NCBI GenBank assembly: GCA_040954595.2
Contig: CM082593.2
Location: 5,456,001-5,520,000, forward strand
Length of the DNA stretch: 64,000 bases
Direction of reading: 5' to 3'
Source: Balanoglossus misakiensis
Lineage: Eukaryota; Hemichordata
How positions within the stretch are numbered: position 1 is the stretch's first letter; every line of letters begins with the position of its first letter. Below, one piece after another: positions 44,501 to 59,400 of this stretch. The position numbers and the translations under genes were made by a program. The notes under the pieces are model-generated. The model made no database searches. It saw only the letters and a program-made list of their open reading frames with translations, and had not been told where the DNA came from.

Positions 44501-47500
44501 TGTTGAACATGAGTACGAGGAAAGATCCAGTGGTATATTATGACAGAGAAATTTAGATAAAACTCATCACCTAACTTGTTCCAATTAAGACAGTGGATTA
44601 CAATTACCAGTCGTTTGAATCCAAACAAATTCTTTTAATCAGAGTGATGATATCTCTTTCAACGTTTCTTTCGGTGTCTCTTTCAGCCTTTTTTATCGCA
44701 GCTACTGTTTACATTCATTAGCACCCTTATCGTTGCTGCTTGGCATTTATTACTGCGGCTAATTTGACACTGCGCCACGCATAGCAGTTGCTGGTGCCAC
44801 ATTCTAGGCTGCGGCAGAGAGGAGGTCAAGGTCAACCAGGCGCCGCTTTGTTTCAGCGGTCTCGTCGAGGACAGTATCATCATTTCTGATACCCTGCTCA
44901 TAATCGCCGAAATCCTGCAGTGAACTCAAGTATTAATCATGACCTCAGTAATCATATTTCCATCGGCTATCACACCAGCGCCAGTTCTCTCTGTCATGAT
45001 CTCCTTTACTGCGAAAAATTCATTTTTCCAGGCATCGTAATCCTCTCGAAAAGCATTCACGATCATCCATCCCATTTCAATCTATTCCAAGAATCTAAGA
45101 AAGAAATATGTCACCACATTATCCAAATGCTTCGACACACACTGACAGAGGCAGACTACAGAGAACAGTAAAATCTGTCCACACCAAACATGGAAAAAAC
45201 TTTTCGCATACAGAGAGTTCAGTCTACACAGCTGACATTGCACACGTCTTAATGGTAAGAAATCATGTTCACTGTATACCTGAGTTTCTGATTTATCCAG
45301 CGAAAGGATGAAAAACTTGGCCACTAGCAAGAAATTAATTTCTCCACGTACTTCCTTATGCCATATATTTTGCCTGTAGCTATATTTAGATCTGAATTTT
45401 GGGAACATATTGGGTACACTGTCTGCCAACTCCCAGTCCAATAATTAACTCAATAAGTCCTGCCCCCAGGCGACAAAGACAACAGAGCGTTGCACGAACA
45501 GAGAACTCCTCCAAAAACCCAGGCTAATTTATGTCGGTTCTGCATGAAATATTTACGTCTTGTGTCTCGGTATATTAGCCAAATCAAGTGAGTTTGTAAA
45601 ATATGGCTGTGTTTCCCCCTAGTTTAATTGGCGATGACAGTCTGCGTTTGATGAACTACAACAGATCAGAAAGTCTCGGCAACTTTTCACTTTCCGATTT
45701 TTTTTTATAACTTCATCGCAGGCGGTGACACAAAACATGTGTTTTTTATTCCAATAGAATTAGGGAGTTATAATGGCTTTTAAACCAAGCAGGGATTGAA
45801 CAACTCAAAGTGCTCGTTCCTACGCAAACACTGCTGGCTGGTGCGACCCTATAGAACTTTACAGACACCTTTGCGAAGAAATCATGACGATTATAGAATC
45901 AGAAATCGCTGTACGCGGTTATGCGAATGATTTTACATCAAGCCGAACGCAGAGTTTCAGTCACTCAGTACGTGTACGCACTCACAAACTTGCGTGCACA
46001 TACGCATCAATCAGCCATATTGGAATTCCGCGTACTATATCGCAAGACAGAACATCATAGGTTGCAACAGTAGGTGCATATAGCAATCTACGATTTATAC
46101 ATCTACTGTTCCCGTAACCCCTTGTATACCCAATGCACAACCATGGCAGAATTATTACGACTTCTGTAGGTTACAGCGCACACTGATTTCGAAAGTCTGC
46201 CAAGAATCAAGCCGGGTTGTTAGTAAGCGCAAATGGTGATCGAGGTCCAGTGAGCAGATCGGCAGCTGGCCTGGCCACCCTCCACAGAATTGACAGAGGG
46301 GGCATTCTGTCAAAAGTGAAGGCTACAAAATCGAGAAACAGAACGCAGATTTCTGGCCTAAGGATAAGTACGTTTGACTCCAGCTACTCAATAATTATCA
46401 CCTGTCAGTACCAATCCCAATAAAGTCCCTCATGAATAAATATTAAAATTCATCTGCGGAGTCACTCGAGGAATAAATCATATGAACGTTGACTCCGCTA
46501 ATAAGCTGTGATTATACTCTGGAAGTAGCGATCATCCAAATAGTCATAAATCCATGCGTATTTCAAAAACACAGATGTTTCTATCCGATCGTGACGGATT
46601 GTGAATTTGTGCGAAAATGCTGTCAGATGTGGGAAAGGTGGATATATATCTATTGAGATCATTTTCTTGTGGGTGGGATTTTACCAGAATAAAAATAACT
46701 GTACTTTGTGCAAATTAACTTAAAGGGACAATAGCTGCAACATTTGATGATTATTTCACTATTCTGGTCTGTGCAATAACTGGAGTTTCTTGTGCAAAAT
46801 ATGTATACATGTACAGTGCAATGTTACTATTGACATTTGAACTACAGTCTAAAACTAAAAAATTAGGTGCTGGTTGTATGTACATGTACATACCAGTAGG
46901 TCGCGATTACAAACCTAATACTGGGCAAGTCAACAGCAACGGTAAACTTGATTAAATTTGACCTTGTAATAAAGAGCGAGAAATCTTAAGCCGGATTCGC
47001 TTAAATACCTAAACATCCAGAGTTTGCGAAGCAATTTTGGTGACAAGTTTACTCAACTTTACAAGGGTTAACATTGACTTTAGCCGACCAAGTCCGGGAC
47101 ATAAGTGGTGTCCAAACACTCCACTGCCCACTCGATATCAATGAGTTTAGAGACGGCAAACAGTGGAGATCTGCTCTCATGGAGGGAAAAAAGACCCATT
47201 GTACGCTGCGTATATGTCTAACAGATTAGACGTCAGAAACTGAAGGGCTGCTTGGTATACATGTATATGTACTCAGCTCAGATCTGGGTCACGTTGCAGC
47301 GTGGTGTTGCGTTTAGTATCGGTGTCAGATGTGATCAAGAGGCACTCGAGATAAATCAAGTGGCAACAACTTAGAGGGGGAGGGTGAAGAAGATTGGGAG
47401 GAGGGGCCAGGACTATATGTATATTCGTATATAGCCATACATGCATTGTACCTTTTTTTCTCTTAACTCGCCTGTGGCTGAATGGAACCCACAACTGACT

Positions 47501-49440
47501 TTACTTTCAGGTCAACATATGCTTCAAACTAAACTTAAAACTTGAGAACGATGAATTTTTGCAACAGGCATGTATGGGCCGGCATCACCAGAGATTCAAC
47601 TCCATACCCACAATGCCACGGGGCACGACACTACGGGTCCCTGGATGGAGGAGAGAGTTCACACTGCCTCACACAATGCATCACTGTTCAAAAACCCAAA
47701 TTCCTAGGGGCTACTCCACAAGACAGACTCACAGGAAACGTAGAGCTTGTAATTTGTCAATGTCAAAATCACTTCTGTTGATCCAAACGAAACCATCCCC
47801 TGGAAGCACAAACCCAATCAATTATTGATCAGTTTTGTCGAAACAAGGGGTTAAAACCTGCATGAAGATGCAATTAAGGCAGACTTCTGGGGGTATTAAG
47901 GTGTTACTGGTCAAGGTTAATTTGTTACAGAGAATAGACAGCCGACATTGACCTTGGAGTGACCTCAGAGACATATTAGCAAGATTGATTTCACAACATC
48001 TGCTGTCTGTCTGTAATCAGTCTAAAGGAACACCTCCAAAAACCATTCATCACAAACAAGCGATGTTTATATCTAGGATATGGCCTCTTAAGATTCAAAA
48101 TACTAGATTATACCATACACTTTGGTCTGATACAACTAGTTCTTTGTCATGGGGAACTGGTTGGATCAGGAACTAATTTACATATTACCGCCCAGCCACC
48201 CAGATGTGTTGAACAAATCACTTTTTGTTGCTTTTAATTTCGCATGTATTGAAACTTCTATAGTGGACATATTTTGCTTAGGGTAAACATTCCAAGAACA
48301 AATACTTTCGACCTTGAAAGAGACAAAACTGCAAGTAAAGGGGATTAATTTATTATCCTTTTTTCATTCGCCTTTCATTTTGACAGTATATGACATAAAA
48401 TTTACACATACAACATCTCCAATGTAATGCCAAACTTGCTATTTCTCCTTGTATTTTAAGAGTCCCTGCACCTTCAAATCTGGATTCTGTAAACTTTCCC
48501 ATGAGAAATACAACTTGTGTCATGAAACGGACATGATGGGGACATGCCGGTTGCCGTGACGAGCAAGGGCTGCATGTCATCAATTTGTCTACAAGGTTTA
48601 CAGCACTGGCATAATGGCCCGAAATGGACAAACACAACAGAGCAGATCACGACCTGAATGTTGAAATTACTTTAATGGCGATCATCAGGAAGTATTCAGG
48701 AGGTCAGCCTGCAGTGTCAAGCAACTGGCAATGCCAATGCATGATGGCCTTGCAATCTCAACTCTTCCAGAACTATGACTCAAAAACAGTTATCTTCTCA
48801 AAGCTTTTTAACACTACTGTGTTTAATACAACAGTCAATTCTCCATAAGGCTCTAAAAATATACACCGTTTCATCAGAACCTACCACGCGAACTCTTCGG
48901 GCAACTGATACCTGCCAACCACTGTCTCTATAAATGAAGCCATTTGCCAAACTACACTAAATTTACAGGACCTCCCGGTCAAAGGACGATGTCTCTGAGA
49001 CTCTTCAGGTGACCCTGAACTAAAAGTTACAAGAGAAATCCACAGGGCTGCCATATTTGCCGGATAATTAATCACTTGTTTATTTAGAATAGAATTTTGA
49101 CATAACATACACTAAGATGACATTGGTTCTCAAAATAAACATGAAGGCTCCAGCCAACATAGACAAAGGCAAGAAATTTCACTAAAATAGACGGTTAATG
49201 TGTTTATTGTTGTATTTCTAGGCATTCTCCGGTCTCCGCCGAACAAAACGAAGACAGTGCACTCTTCAAAATTTATTTGAAATCTCGTTAATCTTTCCGT
49301 CTCCATCACAACGCTAAATTTATCAGGGTTTCTTTATTTTTGACAAGGAAAACTTGTGTAGCGATGAGCGTTATTCCGTGACTTGTTGGAACTGCTGGAC
49401 AGAGAAGATCTCCAGTGTTCATCTTCGATTTTCAATAATA
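41564..49440. other. Gene-poor stretch
   Basis: Many short ORFs occur on both strands, none recognisable and none with convincing exon structure. CCAAT words cluster at 41873-41925. No RNA gene was recognised. Confidence 0.45.
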
Positions 49441-49461
49441 ACATTGCTGATTGACTGAATG

Positions 49462-49752
49462 CTACATAACCACGGTTTCAAAACATTCTGCTTGTGCTAC
49501 AAAGATAAGCAAAGCAACGGCAAGGACCTGCAGATGCCAATAACCGTGACGCACAGACAACCACGATTCTGCACCTCCCGACTGCGCGTGATTACGGTAG
49601 CGACAACGCCGAAGTTCAATCACCACCACCAAAGATTCCTCGCATCCTGGAAGTAAAAAGCCCGCACTACGACGTCTCCTTGGAGACCGCGGTTGGAAAC
49701 GAAAACAGCCCAATCGCCACACATCATGCCAAATACCAAAACACCGAAACAA
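49462..49752 (-). other. Unassigned 96-codon ORF with a hydrophobic C-terminal segment, CpG-richer
   Basis: The frame has an Arg-rich N-terminal half (PRSPRRRR) and a hydrophobic stretch HLQVLAVALLIFVAQA before ECFETVVM and the stop. A short basic cytoplasmic part followed by one membrane segment is what the missing N-terminus of the collagen would look like, and it is on the right strand. However, no good splice donor follows the hydrophobic segment and the protein is unlike any I know. It is probably fortuitous. Confidence 0.15.
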
Positions 49753-49759
49753 GCTATAC

Positions 49760-52700
49760 TACCGCCACCTCGATATCAGTCAACTTGACCACTGTTTTCG
49801 CATTCCTATGATTTCTAATTACTTCAGATTTCTCCTTTGTTTACGATCACGCAGAGTGCTATGGAAATTGCGCAGTGCAGTGTTTATCGGATACTTGCTC
49901 AGTTACATGGCAATGGTGATGCGAGACTCTTCTCTATCTGGTTTTTGTACTTGGATGTGATGACACCGGCCAATTTACATTACACCACAGTTTGCGTAAC
50001 CTCTGACTTCACACTCATTTAAACTTGTGTAACTGCTTTCTGATGGTGTACCATGAACCTATGCCCATCCATTTTCCAGAGTTTGCCCGGCCAATAAATA
50101 CATCTTTGCAATTTTTCGCTACCATTAAAGTCAAAGCGATGACTTTACGAGACTTGGCTCTGCTATGTCACTCTGACGAAACAATATTTTACACCACAAA
50201 GCAAACTTCCGAATACTGCTAATAAACATTTAATTATTTATTGCATATTGTCCGCAGACCAAAATCTTGATTAAAGGCTCAAATCCCAAAAAAGATGGAG
50301 GGAAAAACCATCATGAATAGATGTTGTGTAAATGCACGTAGTCAAAAGAGCAGAGACATAATTATGCAACATGGGTGCACTGCTCACAGCCCAATATGTT
50401 TTCAAAAAGACATGAAAATGCCGGTAATGCTGGATTAAAAAGCAACAGTTTAGAAAGACGAAAACAGATTTCAAGGGGGGTTGAACTTCTGAGGGCCTTG
50501 GTAGACTATTAGGACAGGTATTTGAGTTTCTGGCTGAGCGAGGGCTAATATTTATCAACAAAGAGAAAGGCAGGTTTCAAAATCTGTGTGCACAGGACAC
50601 AAAACAGCAATTCCTTAGACTTAGACCACTGTCAGTCACTCAACCTATGTTTATCATTCTGGACTAAAAACCCAACAGGCTTTTTTCCACAGTGGACAGA
50701 GATTTTGACATCATCAATCTAGTGCACATTACAGGAGGGAGGAAATGGGATGTCAGTCGCTTGATGACTTCTCGGCATGACTGGCAACTGGACAGAGAAA
50801 ATCAATGTCGTAAGGTTAATGCGAGAGTCTCGGAGAACAAAAGCCAGGTCACCTACAACTGCTAAAGACAGACAAAGTGGGCAGTAGGTCCTATTATCCC
50901 GGCATGACATAAGGAAGACGGGAATTGAAAAGAACGGCATGTGAGCAGTAAAAGCCACACAATGCACAGGCCCCGGGCTCGCCGACCGCCTCGTAGCGGG
51001 GCCATCTTGTTAGAGATACACCCCAAAACCATTTAAGGGGTGCCATTAAAACAGGGGCTGAAATAATTCACTATTGTCTTGCCGGCCATGGGAACCAGTC
51101 TCGCTGACCGACAGAGATTTACTGCTGCCCTGTGTGCAGAGTAATTTGCTCAACATGGTGGAGCCAAATGTCCTCTCCATGTTTTACAGTATCCATTCTC
51201 TAAAGACAATCATCGACATGAGGGCTTTTTACACCAAAATGGGACATAGGAGGACGCTAATATCTTGTGGGTCAAGTGGACATCCAGCAAAGAATCTTTT
51301 CACGGCAACCTTTCTTTTACTTTTTGATTATGTGCAAAGATCAGAAAGAAAACAAAAGCTGTTTGGCACAGTAAACCATTGTCTTGACCTCGTGAGGTGC
51401 TCTTGGGAAACAAGACAAGTTACCTTTCTCTCACAAGTTATCAAACTATATAAAATCGAAGTAAAATTCATGCAATGATCAAATTTTCATCTGCTGTGGC
51501 CTCGCTGCTGACGTACAAACATCTGTGAAGTCTAATTACTGTAGTTTCCCTCCACGTCATACACATCAATTTCTGACTAAGTACACCAAATAAAATTCTA
51601 ATTTTAGGGAAAAAGACAAAAAAATAGGTTGACAGTGAAAGATTGGAGTCCACTTTGTTGGAAAGGTCAACCCCAGATTTTATTTTTTAAGTCCGGATCA
51701 GGTAAATAGACGTCATTGCAAATTCAGAATAAATCAGATTAGGTTGGTGTGAGTTACAAATTGACTGGAGTAGCATAGCGCAATTAATCAGGCATTGACA
51801 AAAGAGAACCAAAACAGAAAAGTCAATAATGTTGAGATGGGCTGGTCACACATGTGGGATCCACATTAGACATCGTACGTCAGCCCTGTGTGCATGGGCG
51901 TAGGTTCCAACGCAGTAACCACGGCTACTGCTTGCTCAGTGTGTGAGGTGATCTCGGGGATCTCTAACTATAGGTTACACAGTGATCTAATATTAGCAAC
52001 CTAATCCCATGGCACAGTCATTGCCTGCGATCTCCGCACGGAATCAATTTTCACGCTTTTTGGTCGGTGAAATGAAATATTTCCTGACAGGAGCCAGACT
52101 GCAGTTCTCTCGGTTTTTGGAGATCGACTGTCCCGCCACGGAAATCTTTCCCGTCACAAAGATCATTAGCAACAGGAAAGGGATGTTGCAACAGACACCC
52201 AACAGTTGTAACTCCTCAGTCACTGAAGACAGAACATATATCCAATTATATTCCAGTATAAACCAACATTGTTCATCATCATCTTCTTCAACTTTCCACC
52301 TTCTGGAAGAACCTCAGACAGCTGCAAATGATAAATATAGACTTCTGGGGAGATTTACACCAGACAAAGATGAGAAAGATGTCTCACAGTTGATCACAAA
52401 TATACATTCACTCAACTTTACTAAACATTTTATGAATTCATAATACAACGATCCTTACCATATATAAACACGTATTACCCCAGAATCACCTCTTTAAATA
52501 AACACTATAATTTTTCAAATTTGACGAGCATATTCCTGACACCAAGGGTGAAGGATTTTCTATCCGTCCAGACGCGGTAAGACTTTCCTTCCATGAATCA
52601 GAAACAAACGGATGCCATCAATTATCTGGTCACAGGTTTCCAGGAAGCAAGGATTTTCCAGCAGATAGGGACTGTCTGTGTCCTCGTCTGACATCAATGT

Positions 52701-53290
52701 GTTCTAAATTTAACCAGACAGCCACGGGGGGATTACAAAATGGACATTAGAGAAACATCTTTCAGGTTATGTGAAAAATATTTCACATCTGGAATTTTGT
52801 TCACATACTGTAAAACGGGTTATTTTCATCCATGAATCTAAAATAACTAAAATAATGTCAAAAGTTTGCAACTTTGCCCCAAGTGGTCACATGTTACCAC
52901 GGTTACATAGCGCTTGGATGCACAATGCGGTTTCTCTATCTTATCATGGCGAAGTCTATCACTCGACAACTTTCGCCGAATCTTATCGTCCACTTCACAA
53001 GCGATAAGGCTGTCTTCGAGCCTCAGCAACAAATCCAAGAGAGACACGCTAACATCCTTTCCGCTGAAGTCTGTCACCATGTGTGGCATCTACCGGGTAC
53101 GCATCCTTGAGGGCTTTCTCAAGGTTGCGTGTACATCCTTGGAGGAGTTCTCAAGGATGCGCTGGTCTGCAAACGGGTGCGACCCTGGTGTGTGCTCATA
53201 ACCAGTCGCGAACACAGCAGGAAACGGTACGTAAGGGTACGCTGAGACAGCAAAGAACCAGGGCCAATAACAGCGAGAAACAGTGGAGAC
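49760..53290. other. Gene-poor stretch
   Basis: No convincing gene. The longest frame, 52009-52443 on the plus strand (144 codons), has no recognised domain, contains a serine run SSSSSS and looks fortuitous. Confidence 0.45.
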
Positions 53291-53298
53291 AACAAGAG

Positions 53299-53330
53299 CC
53301 CCCCCCCCCCCCCCCCCACACACACACACA
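53299..53330. repeat. C19 homopolymer followed by (CA)n
   Basis: A run of 19 C passes directly into about seven CA dinucleotides. Confidence 0.9.
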
Positions 53331-53339
53331 TGGCAAACG

Positions 53340-56300
53340 TTAAATATTTTACTGTCTGTTTGGTTGAAAAATTTCACCAACCATGAAATGAGAAGGACAC
53401 CCTAATAATCAGACGGTTTATTTACATGGCAGACCACGGACTCCAATTAAACTTATCTGACGTCTTTACCCAGGAAATATCGGTTATGTCCATGGGAAGT
53501 GATTCCAAATCGTCTGATTGCCCAATAAAAGACGAATTGGGTGATCACTCCTTGGTAGGGTACAATTGACCAGATTTTATGAACAGTAAATATATTCAAC
53601 AATCCTATAAGCTTTTAACTGTTAGCGATTCACCAATAACAGTAAAAATTTCATTGTAAATTTTTTTCCAGACACCACAGGTTTACCCTAGGACTTCTCT
53701 GACATTTTTATCACTTGCCATTAAACAAAGCAACCTTTTAAAAATTTACTTATAACAAAAATATAAGCAGTTTTTGGGGTTTTTGAATTTCTACAATAAT
53801 ACATAAAACAGGTCTGGTCCATGTAATTAGAATTTGATCGAATTGAACGTGACATAATTCATTAGTAACAATCTTTTGATTAAAATGAGAAGAAAAGTTT
53901 ATACCATTCATTTTGAATTATTCATTCTTTTGAATGACATTAATATGGTGGATACCTAAATATTTATCAACTTTACTATGATGGAGACTTCCAAGTTTCT
54001 GAAAATCAACAGCCATGCTGCATATTATGCCAGGCGTAAACCATTATTGGTATCCTCAAAGCCCTTTGACAGGTTTCTCATTTTTCACGGGGGAATCAAT
54101 CAACGATGACAGTCATCAAATGCAACAACATGAGCACGGAATTTGCAAACTCTGTCACACATGGTGAACTTGAGAAGAAGTTCCGTGGAGGTCACCGTGT
54201 TTGTTTTTGCTGAGATGATGGGCGATCATGTTCCGGCCACTGTCCCGAGTCACTGTCCTGGCCGGCCAAATTAGATCGCCAGTTCGGGCTTCGATTCTGG
54301 AGGTTCCGTGGTCAGTTTCGTTGGTTGTATGACAATAGGTCAAAATTCAAGCAAAATGGCAGTCGAGGGAAAACTTGTAGTTGACGATGACTTGTTGCCC
54401 TCCGTAGACACCAGACACACATTGGATGGCACGAAATGCACTATGCGTCCTACAATTACATGTAAGATCCTTGACTCGCGTGTATTCTCTGCCGTCAGAA
54501 AACCTGTGCTGTCTAATAATAGACGTGCATCCGATAGTCTTGAAACTTGATGCTACAGTGCGCTTCGACGGTTCATTAACAATCTGACCAGTGACAGCAA
54601 GCACAGGCAAAGCTCAGTGTAAGCCTAAGTAAAGTGCAAAGACTAAGCTTAGTAGTATGCTATTGCTAGCACTGTGCTTGCCCAGGGTTAGCTACAGCCA
54701 AGTTACCAGCCTGCGGCTAGCACCTGGCCTGTCTAGGACGTGCTAGCACTTTGTGAAAATTCCAAAGGACAGCCAACTATCACTATGAGTATGATCATCC
54801 AACTTTATTCCAACTGCAACCCCATGCATCTGACTGCACGTGAACCTAGTCCTAACCAGAATACATCTTAAATCCCCTGCAAAGTAAAACTTTTACATAA
54901 TTTCTCAACACAGCAAGAGGGATGAAATTTAACAACTTTTTGCACCAGAACTAAACAAAGTGTGGCTTGAACTTTTGACAGACTGCCTTCAGAGAATACG
55001 GGTCTTCGACTCCGACCCCTGCAACCAAACTGAGGTGACTTTTGAGTGTGCCCAGATCATCTTGTGTGGGAAGGTTCAGTCCTCAAAAGTGTGTGAACAT
55101 CAACTTGGACGGATGTACACCCCATTTGTCAACCTCTATAATCTAAGCACGGAGGGGGTTGATATATTCCCTCGGGATGGTTAATGTCAAGACCTGCCAA
55201 TGTCAACGTCACAAAATCTCCAGAGGTCAGGTTTTAAGATGAAAATAATGACAAAGTAAAATAAATGCCGCGTCAAATGGAATTTACGTTTTTAATGGAT
55301 GACATGGTTTGAAGTTCAACCAGTGAACCGGGGAAATGTTGATCTCATAACTGCAGCCACGTCATTTAAAAATCGCTTGCGATTGCCGAGAAATGACACC
55401 GATGTGGAATTCTGCTACATAGCGACGTCGGAGTTGAGCCTCATGACCAAAGACATACATACATGCACCAGATTTATAACACGTTACTAAAGAAAAGTAT
55501 AGTTTAATGCCAGTGGGATAGTCAAGCTTCAAATGTTTTCAACATTTCTACTCCACTAGCGCAGAGTTTATAGACAGATTTTCATCCATCCTCGGCAGTT
55601 ATTTGCAAACAACCTAAGGAGTCTTCATATAATTTGCAACAAGTACCCTCAAGACACAGATATTTATTAATTATAAGTCGTCGAGTCGAGCCACTTTCTT
55701 AAAAGTTTGCAGGAAAACTGAGACGATTGGTAATTTCATTGAGAGTTAGTAAGCCAGATCTACAGTTAAACAGCAAGCAAACGCTCCACATATATCGACG
55801 TCTGAATTACAAAATCCCGAGTTAATGTTCTCAGAGTATTAAATACATCAGGAATAATTACAGTGGTAACTGTATATGGTTTTAACATGGTGGCTTCCCC
55901 ACAGTTTAAAATCCACTACAAGGAGGCGATCGCATCCTGTGTTGCATTCAGCAAGTCCTTGTGTGGCAAATCCTCTAGCACTCCGTAAGTGCGTATATAC
56001 TTGCCTTTAAAGTCTGACCACAAAATTGGACGAGATTCAAACACTGAAATATTATCCTACTGAACTGGTTACTGACAGCATTCCACTGAATCAAAACATG
56101 GCGGATGGCAACTTGCCCATTTATAGATATAATCACATCACTTGAGACATTATATGCTTTCTTGCCTTTTCTCTTGTTCACTTTGAGGATCTTTCTCTCT
56201 CTCTCTCTCTTCCCCATCCCCCCCCCCCTCAGACCCTCAGCTATCAGAATTTTAAACAAGTGCCTTTACTCATTATTATATAGAAGAGTGTTGCCATGGT

Positions 56301-56340
56301 AATTGTTTTATGGTGCAGAATTGTCCATCAATAGCGTAAG
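53340..56340. other. Gene-poor stretch
   Basis: No gene recognised. It contains a (CT)n run at 56191-56210 followed by a C run (56218-56228). Confidence 0.45.
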
Positions 56341-56354
56341 TGACTGGATCACTT

Positions 56355-56440
56355 TTCCAGGACTTTCCAAAAATTATAATTCACTTTCCCAAGGCTTTCC
56401 AGGAATTTCCATAAGTGGTTTCAAGTTCCGGGACTTTCCA
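56355..56440. repeat. GGACTTTCC-rich motif cluster, probably an interspersed-repeat fragment
   Basis: GGACTTTCC (56360), GGCTTTCC (56393), GGAATTTCC (56402) and GGGACTTTCC (56430) occur in one orientation with TTTCCAAG/TTTCCAGG spacers. The last two match the NF-kappaB consensus, but similar TTTCCAGGACTTTCC tracts are common dispersed repeats in animal genomes, so a repeat origin is favoured. Confidence 0.4.
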
Positions 56441-56444
56441 AGAG

Positions 56445-59400
56445 TGTACATCATACAATGTTTCTACATCCACTGGAATAGTGAGTGGACACTCAAGGCA
56501 GTCCGATGATTGGGTACTTGAAGTGTGTTGAGTGCTTAGCTGTAACGCTGGCAGGCTAGTACCTCGGGGTTTGGCGGTCAACGTTTGACAATTCCAAAGT
56601 GGGACATCTTGTTTCTTATGGGCTTGCACTGCACTGCGCTGCACCCAACCATGGAATGTGGGCGAGTGATTGGTTGGTTTGCGAGTTGATCGGTTGGCAA
56701 AATTGACGGATGGCTGACGATCAGCTGGATGGATGGTTTGAGTCCGTAATAGGCCATAGACAAAGTAATGGATGGTCGGCTGAGGTATGCTTGTCAGTTG
56801 GTTTAGGCGAGTGGACAGTTCATATTTAACAGTTGGCTAAATGTGAGTGGTGGGGGTGTACTAAACAGATAATTTGTTCTGTCACCTAGCTTTGCATGCA
56901 CTTGTTGATTATACAGATACTGTCTTCTCTTTTGGGTCATCTGTGTAAAATATACACAACTGTGTTCTGTTTACTGGATTGGAACGCTGTATTACTTTGT
57001 CTAGTCTGGAAATCTAGGTCCACGAGGTCCAGCCCTGTGAACTGGAAATTCACAGTCAGTCTCTCACACTCAATGTTTAAACTTGGGGATGTGACTTTCT
57101 GTTATATTTGATGCTACACTCCTCTCTGTGTGATCAGAGTGCACACTTCCAGAAGTCGAAAGGATTGATTCCAAACCATGGCTCATCCCATAACATTTCA
57201 AGCTTCATTGCTGCCATACCCACCAGGTGGTCAAATCTGCCTGCTGATTGGCCAGTGTAAAGTGCTTCTCGATGATGATTGGTCAGAAGATCCAGATGCA
57301 CCATTTCTGTACCAGGACGTCTGCACTCTAGCACTAAAAATCAGTTTTTGACATATACACACACTCCACACACGGTTATGGTGCTCTCCTCTCCAGAAAC
57401 TCTCTCATATAAACTGCCTATTTAGTTTAATAGTTTCCCCAAACTTATTTACGACGCTGATTAAGTCTTTTTCGGCGGAGCTGTCACATAACCTTGTGTG
57501 ACATGAACCAGGGCAAAGTACCACGGCCATCTTGGGCTTAAAATTCAACACTGACCCAGCAAACTAACTGTCGAGCAGCAACTGGAGGCAAAGAAACAGA
57601 ATTTAGCCAAAGTCCTGGCAAGGCGAGCCTGCAAAAATCTTGTTTAGTCTAGTATTTGTGGACTTAGCTACAGTAAATTCTGGAGCACGGTTATAACACA
57701 TTACACGGAATCCTCTTCAGCCCGACCTGTTTACTGTAGCAACCTCCATTAAGATATTGAATTCACTAACAGGGGAGTTCGGTTGCTTGCCACCCAGAGC
57801 AGCTGATCTCTGTGTTTTGGGGGAGATTATGCTTTTACACGGCTTTGCCTGCCAGAGACGCTGACCCGAAACTGCCGTACGATGTAAACTACAAGGGCTC
57901 GGCGAAATCGCGGCGCTCAACCCAAGCACTCTGGTGAGCTAGGGTGTTTTTTCCTCCCCGACCAGATGATCATCGTCTGTCGACGACTACGAGGGAAAAC
58001 CCTCTGTATCAGCAATATTAAAAGGTTACTATAAACTTTGATAACAGATACACTACAAATGAACGCTCCCCTTTGTAGGACCACTCGTGGGGTGTTTCGG
58101 TTCAAAGTTACAGTAACACAGAAATGTCGACTGGAATACCACTGGTATTCATCATCAGGCTCAGAATGAAAACATTCCCGTATTTTCTCACCAAATACAG
58201 TGGTTTTCCCACTCAACACTTGAAGGCAAAATTGGAGAGCAGTTCATAAATAAATTGGGGCATGACGCTGTCATTAACCAAGATCAAGCAGATCTTATAA
58301 AAAATTACCCATTTAAAAAGTCAGAAGAGCTCTAGAACTGAAGCTTTAATTTTATCAGTCGATAACTCCTATCACAAATCCTTCCACACTCATTAGATAA
58401 ACTGAAAAAATGGCTCTTTACGTGGTAATCATTCTCAAACCTTCTGCGCTCTATCAAATTGAACAAACCCAGTTCATAAATCCTTCAAAGCTCTGGCAGA
58501 GATGAAATAGGCCACCTCATTGAAATTCCTCAGGCTATAACTCTGGATTACAGGCATTGAGATCAGCACTGTATCAGTGTTTACCAATGTTCCGATAGAA
58601 GCAATCAAAGTGTAATAAGAGATAAGAGATAACAAACTATCAAACTGCTAACAAGGTGTCAAGTGTGCAATAACCAATCATTATGGGTTTCCCGGTTGTC
58701 AAGTAGGCTCGACGAGTCTTTCAGGTATAATTGGCAGAGACACTGTCGATCTTTATAAATTAGTACCTGATATATTTTAATACTTCCTTTTAAAGCTATG
58801 TTCAAGGTTTACATTACCCAGCATACATGAAGTTCGGGTGTAAAAGATATCTTGAAGTTGACGACAAAAATTTCCTCGATATCTGTATTCTGGAGAGAAA
58901 ACAAGAATTTTTGCAACAAGATAGCTGTCCAATTCAACAGTATGGCTGTTTTAAAGGAGACTGATCAGAATTAACTTCTAGTCTGAGGTAGTAACGTCAC
59001 TGCATGATGGTTTCAAATTTTACATTGATCAGAAAACACAGTCATAAATTGACACAAGTACAGTGCGATAGATTCTCACGGTAGCTATTCCTCAGCTTCC
59101 CAGTACCTGTTCACACATGTGTCAAACTAAATTCATCACTTCGTACTCAGGGGGAAGGTGCTAGTCAAAGTACATCACTGACAACAATCACGAGATTTTC
59201 CAGTGGCCTATAGCTTCTTCAAAAAAGGCATTCTCAAACTCACAACTGATCCGCTCAGCATACTTTCCGGATCGAGAAAAAAAAAAAAAAAAACACAATA
59301 TCTCGTACGCTACTCAGCTTTCTGGCATATAAGCTGATTTTCGCGTTGTGAACCCTCTAATCCCATTTCCCTGGGAGTATAGTTATTCATGATTTGAAGT

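Noticed and set aside
52009-52443. 144-codon plus-strand ORF with ATG
   Set aside because: No recognised domain, a serine run from a simple-sequence tract, no splice context, and a length expected by chance in 64 kb.
58987-58996. TGAGGTAGTA, the let-7 seed word
   Set aside because: The match stops after ten bases (the next bases are ACGTCAC) and no precursor hairpin was seen.
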